A stretch of 64,000 nucleotides of DNA from Methylobacillus flagellatus_A. GTDB taxonomy: Bacteria > Pseudomonadota > Gammaproteobacteria > Burkholderiales > Methylophilaceae. The position numbers and the translations under genes are program-made. Below the pieces are notes generated by a model, which had not been told where the DNA came from, did not search any database, and saw only the letters and a program-made list of their open reading frames with translations. Of the stretch, positions 33,507 through 40,252 are shown piece after piece. Numbering within the stretch: the stretch's first letter is position 1; the number at the start of each line of letters is the position of its first letter. The DNA lies in assembly GCF_031344055.1 (NCBI RefSeq), contig NZ_JADBEN010000001.1; one strand, 5' to 3'.

Positions 33507-33632
33507 CAGGCGTTCTTCAGTATTGATCGGCCCGCCGCGGGCAGGAAATTGGGGACTTGCTGGCATTGTGAAGGCATGGGCGTTACCATAACGGCTTTTT
33601 GCTCCTGTTATCCAGGAACATGATTTTAAAAC

Positions 33633-33667
33633 GCCTCTTTCAATATTGGAACAATATTGAAAGAGGC
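33633..33667. repeat. Perfect 16-bp inverted repeat before the cupin gene
   Basis: Arms GCCTCTTTCAATATTG (33633-33648) and its exact complement (33652-33667) flank the trinucleotide GAA. A further half-copy, CAATACTGAAAG, follows at 33667-33678. It ends 18 bp before the cupin ATG and may be an operator or an RNA hairpin. Confidence 0.7.
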
Positions 33668-33685
33668 AATACTGAAAGTATATCA

Positions 33686-34015
33686 ATGAGCAAGATCGTG
33701 ATTGAAAGCAAGCCGTCCGCCGCCCGCCTGGAGCAACTGGGAGTCAGCAAGTGGCCGACCTGGTCCAAGGAAGTCTCGACATTCCCATGGGTGTTCCCCG
33801 AACAGGAAATTGCCTATGTGCTTGATGGAGAAGTGGTGATTACGCCTAACGATGGTGGCGCACCCGTGACTTTCCGCAAGGGCGACCTGGTCACTTTCCC
33901 TGCAGGCCTGCGCTGCACATGGGAAGTCAAGCAGCCCCTGCACAAGCATTACCAGCTGGACGGCACCCTCATCGGTCGCATTTACCGCCGCATCAAGCTG
34001 TTCTTCACACGTTAA
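33686..34015 (+). CDS. Small cupin-domain protein
   Basis: The 109-residue single-domain cupin has EIAYVLDGEVVITPNDG and FRKGDLVTFPAGLRCTWEV, the two conserved cupin motifs of the DUF861/cupin_3 type. Several metal-binding His residues of classic cupins are absent. Its substrate is unknown. The start lies 18 bp after a perfect inverted repeat. Confidence 0.85.
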   Translation: MSKIVIESKPSAARLEQLGVSKWPTWSKEVSTFPWVFPEQEIAYVLDGEVVITPNDGGAPVTFRKGDLVTFPAGLRCTWEVKQPLHKHYQLDGTLIGRIYRRIKLFFTR

Positions 34016-34022
34016 GTGTCAC

Positions 34023-34051
34023 GCCGGCCTGTGGATTCCATGCAGGCCGGC
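34023..34051. terminator. Hairpin between the convergent cupin and MFS genes
   Basis: GCCGGCCTG and CAGGCCGGC form a 9-bp stem with an 11-nt loop, ending exactly at the MFS stop codon. No T-run follows on either strand. Confidence 0.5.
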
Positions 34052-35236
34052 CTACCCCTGGCACTCATTTTTCATTCCCTGCCAATGCACGCGGTATCGT
34101 GCATAGTGCTTGGGATCGAATCCCACGGCCAGCCAGATTGCCACGGCAAAGACGGCTGCCAAGCCTATCCAGACTAGCCCGAAATGATGCATGGTGTCCC
34201 TCATGACGCCTGCCAGCATGGGCAATATCCCGGCGATCAGGTAGCCAACCCCTTGCACGCGAGCGGTGACGATGCCGGCTGCTTGTGCGTCCTCCAGGTG
34301 ATCCATGCAGATGATCAGGCTGAGCGGGAACAACGCGCCGACGCCAACACCCGCTAGGACAACGCCGAGCCATGCGGCATTTGGCCCTGCGTTCAGGCAG
34401 AGCATTCCCGCGATCGCCAGCAGCAATGCCAGGATGACCCAGGGACGCCTATCTGCCGACCTTGCCGCCAGTTGCGACAGCACCAACCCCGAGACGACTT
34501 CAGTGGCGCTCAGCAGGGCGAGCGCCAGCCCGGCTTGGGTGGGAGGATAGCCGAGGTCGAGGAAATGCGGCGGCAGCCACGCCAGCATGCAGGTAAAGCC
34601 GGAGGTGCCCAGGCCGAAGAAAACCGCCAGGCGCCAGAAACGCCCGGGCGTTAGCGATGATGTATCGGCAACGGCGCCTTGCGGCGGGATGACGGGAACC
34701 AGCCGAAGGAACATCAATAGGGCGGGGGCGGCCAACCATCCCCAGCTGCCCAGCGCCAACGCGGCACCGGCATGCTCGAGCAATATGGGAGCGCCTGCGG
34801 CCGAGATGGCCGCCCCCGCCATGATGGCGGAGACGTAGATGCCCATGAATGAGGCGGTATGCCCAGGCCACTGCCGTTTGATGACAATCGGCAGGAAAGC
34901 CTGCGCCAGCGCGATGCCTAGGCCCGCCATGACGGCAGAGGCAATCATGGTTGCCGGGCTGTGGTCTATCAGCCTGCATAGGGTGCTGATGCCCAGAATG
35001 AGCAGTGCGAATGAGATCAGCCGCCGTAAGTCTGCAAGTCGCAAAAGCCGATAGCTCGTGAGCGCTCCCAGCCCCATCATGATGATCGGCACACCGTTCA
35101 GTAACGAGATCCAGCCATAGGATAGCTGCCACTGGTGGAGCAGGTAATCGGTCAGCGGCCCTATGGTGGCCATGATGGGGCGCAGGTTGATCCCCAGCAC
35201 TACCAACATCACGACGATGAGCACATTGCGCCTCAT
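34052..35236 (-). CDS. MFS transporter, CynX/NimT family
   Basis: The 394-residue inner-membrane protein has 12 predicted helices. The N-terminal segment LGINLRPIMATIGPL is typical of CynX-type carriers (cyanate, 2-nitroimidazole and related). The ATG overlaps the stop of the marR-type gene upstream (ATGA), so it is controlled with it. Likely an efflux or uptake carrier for a small organic compound; the substrate is unknown. Confidence 0.87.
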   Translation of the reverse strand: MRRNVLIVVMLVVLGINLRPIMATIGPLTDYLLHQWQLSYGWISLLNGVPIIMMGLGALTSYRLLRLADLRRLISFALLILGISTLCRLIDHSPATMIASAVMAGLGIALAQAFLPIVIKRQWPGHTASFMGIYVSAIMAGAAISAAGAPILLEHAGAALALGSWGWLAAPALLMFLRLVPVIPPQGAVADTSSLTPGRFWRLAVFFGLGTSGFTCMLAWLPPHFLDLGYPPTQAGLALALLSATEVVSGLVLSQLAARSADRRPWVILALLLAIAGMLCLNAGPNAAWLGVVLAGVGVGALFPLSLIICMDHLEDAQAAGIVTARVQGVGYLIAGILPMLAGVMRDTMHHFGLVWIGLAAVFAVAIWLAVGFDPKHYARYRVHWQGMKNECQG

Positions 35237-35739
35237 TGCGATTGCTCCAAATGCAGTAGTAATTGGCGCAGGCCTTGATTGATAGCCTCCCTTTCATGTT
35301 CCTGAACCGGACTCAGGGCGGAAGATAGCTTGGCAAGATAGCGTTCGAGCAATGGCTCGAATAGCATCCTGCCATCCGCCGTTAGTTTGACCACGGTGCC
35401 GCGCTTGTCTTGAGCGTCTGGCGTACGCTCCACCAATCCTTTGGATTCCAGGGTGTCCAGCCGGTTGGTCATGGCGCCCGAGGTAATCAGCAGACGCTGG
35501 TAAAGCGCGGTCGGGGACAGCGTCCCGCCGTTGCGGTAGAGCGTGGCGATGACATCGAACTCCCCTTGGTTCAACCCTGCATCATTGATGACCGGCATGA
35601 TGTCCTTCATGAGCAGGGTGACGGTGCGCAACAGCCGCGTCGCCAGCTCCATATCGCGATAGTCGCGCCCGGGGCTGATGTTTTCCCAATTCGCGATCAG
35701 CTGGTCGATATGGTCTTGGGCGGAGGATTGGCTTCCCAT
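35233..35739 (-). CDS. MarR-family transcriptional regulator
   Basis: The 168-residue protein has the MarR winged helix: GLNQGEFDVIATLYRNGG, then the recognition helix in SPTALYQRLLITSGAMTNRLDTLESKGLVER and the wing DKRGTVVKLT. It heads an operon with the CynX-like carrier. Two similar palindromic sites lie directly before its start, so it probably represses its own operon until a ligand binds. Confidence 0.92.
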   Translation of the reverse strand: MGSQSSAQDHIDQLIANWENISPGRDYRDMELATRLLRTVTLLMKDIMPVINDAGLNQGEFDVIATLYRNGGTLSPTALYQRLLITSGAMTNRLDTLESKGLVERTPDAQDKRGTVVKLTADGRMLFEPLLERYLAKLSSALSPVQEHEREAINQGLRQLLLHLEQSQ

Positions 35740-35742
35740 AAT

Positions 35743-35782
35743 ATCTCGATGTTAAGTTAATTTATCTTGATATTAAGATAAA
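35743..35782. promoter_or_regulatory. Tandem MarR operators
   Basis: ATCTCGATGTTAAGTTAA (35743-35760) and ATCTTGATATTAAGATAA (35764-35781) are copies of one motif 21 bp apart, two helix turns. The second is the better palindrome (TTTATCTT/AAGATAAA). They begin 4 bp before the marR start codon. Confidence 0.65.
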
Positions 35783-35923
35783 ATCTCCTGGCCAGCAAAT
35801 CTGCAGGTTTGGCCTATCAGTATTCTCCTACGTCAACTTCAGGTGCTTCCTACTGCGCATCAGGTGCCGCTCAAGCATGATGGCGCCTCCTCAATCACAT
35901 CAAGAATAAATCGGGAAGCTTGT

Positions 35924-36235
35924 ATGGAACTGTTCAAGGTATGTGTTGCGTTTGACGACGGCGGGGATATCTACCTGAGTGATGCTTTCGAGCACCAGGA
36001 TGATATTTGCCTGGCGCTCGACTGGCATATGGGGCCTGCGCGGGACAGGAATCATCCCGAGCGCGTAGTGCGCCTGCCCAAGGAGCAACTCAAGGCCACT
36101 ACCGATTCACTGCATTATGAATACCTGCTGCCTAGGTCGCTGCCAGCGCAACTGCGAACCGCGAGGCATGCGGCAGAAGTGCCCGCTGGCTACGCGGTGG
36201 AATTCAGCCCCAATTACATTTTTACCCTGCAATAA
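35924..36235 (+). CDS. Hypothetical protein of 103 residues
   Basis: The protein has no signal peptide or membrane helix. It contains acidic and aromatic segments (CVAFDDGGDIYLSDAFEHQDDI) and ends in SPNYIFTLQ. The ATG at 35924 is chosen over a longer frame because the preceding codons look non-coding. I recognise no family. It is convergent with the sensor kinase gene, with 1 bp between them. Confidence 0.6.
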   Translation: MELFKVCVAFDDGGDIYLSDAFEHQDDICLALDWHMGPARDRNHPERVVRLPKEQLKATTDSLHYEYLLPRSLPAQLRTARHAAEVPAGYAVEFSPNYIFTLQ

Positions 36236-36236
36236 C

Positions 36237-37577
36237 TCACGAAGACGCGGTGATGGCTAATGGGAAGGTGCAGCGTACGCATAGACCGCCATCATCGCAA
36301 TTGCTGAGCGAAATGCTCCCCTGATGGTGTTCGATGGCCCGCTTGGCAATCGCCAAGCCCAGGCCATAACCGATATGTCCTGCCTTGTCCGTGCCGCGCA
36401 CGCGGTAGAAAGGCTGGAATACCGACTCCACTTCCGTTTCCGGCAAGCCTGGGCCATGGTCGCGCACTTCCACCGTCACGGAATGATGCTCCTGCCTGAT
36501 GGATACCTCGATCGGTTCGCCGGCCTGGTTGTACTTGAGCGCATTGCGGATGATGTTCTCGAACGCGCGGCGCAGCAATTCGTAATGGCCGTGCAATATC
36601 ACTTCGTTCGACGCATGGAACGCGATATTGCTGCCGACGGCTTGCGCCTCGAAATTGGCGTCCTGGACAATGGTGGCGAGCAGGTCATTGAGGTTGAGTT
36701 TCTCGCTGCTTTCGCTGCTGATGCCAGATTCCAGGCGCGAAAGCGTCAGCATCTGGCCGAGCAGCTCGTCCAGCCGCTCGGTTTCACGCTCGATGCGGCT
36801 GAGCGCCGAGGCCAGCTTGTCCGGCTGCTGCTGGGCCAGGCCCACCGCCAGCCGCATGCGGGCGACCGGCGAGCGCAGCTCATGCGAGACATCGTGCAAC
36901 AGCAGGCGTTGGGCATCGAGCAAGGTTTGCAGCCGCGTTGCCATATAGTCGAAATCTTCGCCCAGCTCTATCAGTTCATCGTTGCGATTGCCAAGATCCG
37001 GGCTCACGCGCGTGCTCAGGTCGCCCTCGGCAAGCCTGCGGCTGGCCTGGCGCAGGAGCTTGATCGGGCGGCTCAGGTAGAGCGCAAACCCCGCGCTGAA
37101 CAGCAGGCTTGCAAGCAGGGCGATGAAAATCTGCAGCTGCAGGTTGTAGCGGGGCGGGCCTGCAGAGTCTGCGCTATCGGCCGGGATGAAGAGGATGTAT
37201 TGCTTGCCGTCGCTGGCCTGCACGCGCCGCACGCTGGGGATGGGCGGCGTTTGGTCCAGCGCATGGATGGCTTGCTGCAGGGTTTCGGGCCGGACCGTGC
37301 GGTTGAGGATATCCTCATGGTCCTGGCCTATCACCAGTACGGTCGGAACCTTGTGCCCGGGCCAGTTATCGAACAAGGCCTTGGCACCCGCTTCCCCGCC
37401 GTATTGCAGGGCATTGGCGGTGATGCCGACAACGAAATCCGCCCTGCGGTCGCGCAGGAAGCCTTCTTCGCCGGAAGGGTTTCTTTCATTCAGGTAGATT
37501 GCACCGCCAACGCCTGCGACCGTTACCAGCAACGTCAGTGAGAATCCAAGAAATATTTTCCAGAATAGCTTGCCCAT
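36237..37577 (-). CDS. Sensor histidine kinase, CpxA/RstB-like
   Basis: The 446-residue inner-membrane kinase has two helices (about 7-27 and 148-168) flanking a periplasmic domain of roughly 120 residues. A HAMP domain (LSRPIKLLRQASRRLAEGDLS), the phospho-acceptor His in HDVSHELRSPVARMR, the N box NIIRNALKYN and the G boxes DHGPGLP and GYGLGL follow. It is encoded 18 bp after its response regulator. The divergent Spy/CpxP-like gene suggests envelope-stress sensing. Confidence 0.9.
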   Translation of the reverse strand: MGKLFWKIFLGFSLTLLVTVAGVGGAIYLNERNPSGEEGFLRDRRADFVVGITANALQYGGEAGAKALFDNWPGHKVPTVLVIGQDHEDILNRTVRPETLQQAIHALDQTPPIPSVRRVQASDGKQYILFIPADSADSAGPPRYNLQLQIFIALLASLLFSAGFALYLSRPIKLLRQASRRLAEGDLSTRVSPDLGNRNDELIELGEDFDYMATRLQTLLDAQRLLLHDVSHELRSPVARMRLAVGLAQQQPDKLASALSRIERETERLDELLGQMLTLSRLESGISSESSEKLNLNDLLATIVQDANFEAQAVGSNIAFHASNEVILHGHYELLRRAFENIIRNALKYNQAGEPIEVSIRQEHHSVTVEVRDHGPGLPETEVESVFQPFYRVRGTDKAGHIGYGLGLAIAKRAIEHHQGSISLSNCDDGGLCVRCTFPLAITASS

Positions 37578-37595
37578 GGATATTGTCCGGTCAGG

Positions 37596-38303
37596 TTAAC
37601 CCGCGATGAACTGGTAGCCGACGCCTCGCACGGTCTGGATCGGAGAGCGTCCGTCTTCCAGCAGGCCCAGTTTTTGGCGCAGGTTGCTGACGTGCACGTC
37701 TACGCTGCGGTCATAGCGGCTTTCCGGCCGCCCCAATGCCTGTGTGAAAAGGTCGGCCTTGCTGACGACGCGCCCGGCATGGCGGGCCAGGACTTCCAGC
37801 AGGGCGTATTCGCTGGTGGTGATGTCCAGCGGTTCGCCTTTCCACTCGATAATGCGCTCGGAAGGGTAGATGGCGATTTTGCCGACGCGAGTGATGTTGG
37901 GCGTGCTCTGGCTGTGCAGGGCTTCGTCACGCACAACGACGCGGCGCTGTATGGCGCGCAGGCGCGCCACGAGCTCGCGCGGGTTGAATGGCTTGGACAA
38001 GTAGTCGTCCGCCCCCAGTTCCAGGCCCACGATACGGTCTATCTCGTCGCCCTTGGCCGTGAGCATGATGACCGGGATCTGGCTGCTGACGCGGATCAAG
38101 CGCAAGGTGTCGAAGCCGTTGAAGCGGGGCATCATCACATCCAGCACCACGAGATCGTATTCGCCGGAAAGGGCGAGGCGCGCACCTTCTTCCCCGTCGT
38201 GGGCGATCGTCAATGTGAAGTCCTCGGCCCCCAGGTATTCTTCCATCATCTGGCAGAGTTCGACGTCATCATCGATGAGCAGGATACGTAGCACTGTGTT
38301 CAC
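37596..38303 (-). CDS. OmpR-family response regulator, CpxR/RstA-like
   Basis: The 235-residue protein has a receiver domain with acidic pocket D11-D13, phospho-acceptor Asp55 in VVLDVMMP and conserved Lys in MLTAKGDE. The C-terminal winged helix contains EYALLEVLARHAGRVVSK and VDVHVSNLRQKLG. It precedes the kinase gene and is divergent from the Spy-like gene. Tandem TTAC sites lie in the shared promoter region. Confidence 0.93.
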   Translation of the reverse strand: MNTVLRILLIDDDVELCQMMEEYLGAEDFTLTIAHDGEEGARLALSGEYDLVVLDVMMPRFNGFDTLRLIRVSSQIPVIMLTAKGDEIDRIVGLELGADDYLSKPFNPRELVARLRAIQRRVVVRDEALHSQSTPNITRVGKIAIYPSERIIEWKGEPLDITTSEYALLEVLARHAGRVVSKADLFTQALGRPESRYDRSVDVHVSNLRQKLGLLEDGRSPIQTVRGVGYQFIAG

Positions 38304-38365
38304 CTTTCACTTCTTTAACATTGCAAACGGCATTCTGCCGCAGGCTTTATAGCAGGAATCAGCAT

Positions 38366-38390
38366 CTTACAAAGTTTTACGCACAATTAC
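38366..38390. promoter_or_regulatory. CpxR-type direct repeats
   Basis: CTTAC-N5-TTTAC-N5-ATTAC gives three half-sites at 10-bp spacing. On the other strand this reads GTAAN-like repeats close to the CpxR box GTAAA-N5-GTAAA. They lie between the response regulator gene and the Spy-like gene. Confidence 0.5.
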
Positions 38391-38489
38391 ACCGATTTGA
38401 CCAAAGGCAACAAACATTTAGCCGAGGTCTGGATCATAGTATGCAGACAAGGTTAATTGTCGTTCTTCACAACCAAAGGAGCATTCATC

Positions 38490-38987
38490 ATGATCAAGCC
38501 ACGCAAATTCCTGGTTCCATCCCTTATCCTCGCTTCCTCCCTGCTGGCAATGAATATTGCAGTGCATGCCGAGTCGGGCCATGGCGACAAGAAATGTGAC
38601 AAGGATAAAAAGCATGCCGCGTTTGGCGAGCATCGCGGTTTTTCCGAAGGGCGTTTCCTGGAACGCAAGCTCAGCAAGCTGGACCTGAGCGGCGAGCAGC
38701 AAACCCAGGTGAAGCAGATCGTCGATAAGCAGAAGCCGGTGCTGGCTGAAAAGCGCCAAGCTTTGCACGCTTCATTCAAGGCCCTGGCTTCAGCTTCCGC
38801 GAATGATCAATACGATCAAAAGAAAGTGCAGGAGATCGCCAGCGAACAAGCCAAGCTGCAAGCGGATTTATTGGTGTTGCGCAGCAATACGCTGCATGAG
38901 GTTTACCAAGTGCTGACGCCCGAGCAAAAGCAGAAATGGGCCGAATTCCAATCCAAGGTACGCCCCAAGCATGATGAAAAGGCTTAA
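38490..38987 (+). CDS. Spy/CpxP-family periplasmic protein
   Basis: The 165-residue protein has a signal peptide (cleavage near VHAE, about residue 24), a Lys/His-rich linker (CDKDKKHAAFGEH) and a helical body with LTxxQ-like motifs LDLSGEQQTQVKQI and VLTPEQKQKW. Spy and CpxP act as periplasmic chaperones and metal- or stress-responsive regulators of Cpx signalling. AAAGGAG precedes the ATG at 38490. The divergent CpxRA-like pair is its likely regulator. Confidence 0.87.
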   Translation: MIKPRKFLVPSLILASSLLAMNIAVHAESGHGDKKCDKDKKHAAFGEHRGFSEGRFLERKLSKLDLSGEQQTQVKQIVDKQKPVLAEKRQALHASFKALASASANDQYDQKKVQEIASEQAKLQADLLVLRSNTLHEVYQVLTPEQKQKWAEFQSKVRPKHDEKA

Positions 38988-39034
38988 GAAGAGGTGGCAA
39001 GATAACACTCTCAAGCATCAATTCACTATGTAAT

Positions 39035-39064
39035 AAAAATGCCCGGTCTGCGCCGGGCATTTTT
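39035..39064. terminator. Terminator after the Spy-like gene
   Basis: AAAAATGCCCGG-TCTGCG-CCGGGCATTTTT is a strong hairpin with a T-run, 47 bp after the stop. The A-run makes it usable from both directions. Confidence 0.9.
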
Positions 39065-39083
39065 ATTGAGCAGGGCAACCTTG

Positions 39084-39195
39084 GAGCGGCTAACAGAACT
39101 CAGCGAAGCGATCCTGGCTAGGCGCTCTGCCGCAGGCAGTACAAGCAGTACGGTAAGGCAGGGCAACGACACGAGGAGAGTTTTGTTGACCGCTC
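39084..39195. repeat. 112-bp MITE-like element touching the fdsD stop codon
   Basis: Imperfect 18-bp terminal inverted repeats, GAGCGGCTAACAGAACTC and GAGCGGTCAACAAAACTC (complement of the right end), agree at 15 positions. The interior contains nested palindromes such as CTGCCGCAGGCAG and GTACAAGCAGTAC. It has no coding capacity. The right end abuts the TAA of fdsD. Confidence 0.6.
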
Positions 39196-39417
39196 TTAAT
39201 GAAGATGTTCCCTGATGGCGCTTGATACCAGGGGATTGAGGCCGCTATCCGGATGCTCGCCGATATGCTGCAGGATCTGCTGGCGCATCTGGGGCGCCCA
39301 GAAACGCTGCAAATGGCTCGCAATATCCTTCTTCGCCTGTTCATGGTCAGGATAGGAACGGAAGAAATCCCCGATTTGGTTGGCCATCTTCACCAACTGC
39401 TCGATGTTCATGCTCAT
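39196..39417 (-). CDS. fdsD: Formate dehydrogenase delta subunit
   Basis: The 73-residue protein matches the FdsD family: a short helical protein with LVKMANQIGDFFRSYPDHEQAKKDIASHL and a second helix pair around RFWAPQMRQQI. FdsD belongs to NAD-linked molybdenum formate dehydrogenases and supports assembly. It is the last gene of the fds operon and overlaps fdhD by ATGA. An ATG two codons downstream is also possible. Confidence 0.92.
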   Translation of the reverse strand: MSMNIEQLVKMANQIGDFFRSYPDHEQAKKDIASHLQRFWAPQMRQQILQHIGEHPDSGLNPLVSSAIREHLH

Positions 39418-40250
39418 GCCAGTTCCTTGTGTAACAAGCGTTCCGCGACGCTATAAACGACATGCTGCTCCTTGCGGGCGAATCCGACCAGGGTCAGGCC
39501 GCAGCCCTGGGCCATGCGGATCGCCAGCCCGGTGGGCGCGGAGATTGCCACCAGCATGGGAATATCCGCGCTGGCGGCTTTCTGCACCATTTCGTAGCTC
39601 GCCCGGCTGGAAGTCAGCACAAACCCCTCGCGGGACAGCTGCCGCTCGGCGAGGGCGCCAATCAATTTATCGAGGGCATTGTGCCGCCCGACGTCTTCCC
39701 GCACCAGCAGCACCTTGCCTTCCCGGTCCGCCCAGGCCGACGCGTGGGTCGCACCTGTCCTGCCCTGCAATGCCTGCTGGGCCTGCAATTCGCGCTGGGC
39801 ACGGTATATGGCTTCGGCATCGAAAGTGATATCCGCAGCCTGTATCCTGCGGGGCACCCTGATGGCCTGGTCCAGGCTTTCCGAACCGCAAAGGCCGCAG
39901 CCTGTGCGTCCTGCCATGCTGCGCCTGCGTTCCTTCAGGTGGACGAAATTCTCGCTGGCGATTTCCATCTGCAGCTCGATGCCATTGACGCGCTCGACGA
40001 TGTCGATGCCGTACAGCTCTTTCGGGTCGGACAATATGCCCTCGCACAGCGAGAAGCCGAGCGCGAAATCGGTCAGGTCGTCCGGCGTGGCCAGCATGAC
40101 GGCGTGCGATATGCCGTTGTAGATCATGGCGACCGGCACTTCCTCGGCGACTTGGTCCTGCAACTCATGCAGTTCGCCATGCTCGTACTTGAGCACCGTC
40201 ACACGGCTGTCGGTCGCTTCCGCTTCAATCAAGAACTCTGATGCATTCAT
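39414..40250 (-). CDS. fdhD: Formate dehydrogenase accessory sulfurtransferase FdhD/FdsC
   Basis: FdhD delivers sulfur to the bis-MGD cofactor of formate dehydrogenase. The 278-residue protein has the CxxC motif in RTGCGLCGSE near 115-124 and the DVGRHNALDKLIG signature. It lies between fdsA and fdsD and starts 2 bp after fdsA, as in Cupriavidus-type fds operons where it is called fdsC. Confidence 0.95.
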   Translation of the reverse strand: MNASEFLIEAEATDSRVTVLKYEHGELHELQDQVAEEVPVAMIYNGISHAVMLATPDDLTDFALGFSLCEGILSDPKELYGIDIVERVNGIELQMEIASENFVHLKERRRSMAGRTGCGLCGSESLDQAIRVPRRIQAADITFDAEAIYRAQRELQAQQALQGRTGATHASAWADREGKVLLVREDVGRHNALDKLIGALAERQLSREGFVLTSSRASYEMVQKAASADIPMLVAISAPTGLAIRMAQGCGLTLVGFARKEQHVVYSVAERLLHKELA

Positions 40251-40252
40251 CC

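Noticed and set aside
36324..37541. A plus-strand open frame of about 400 codons
   Set aside because: It mirrors the histidine kinase gene on the other strand.
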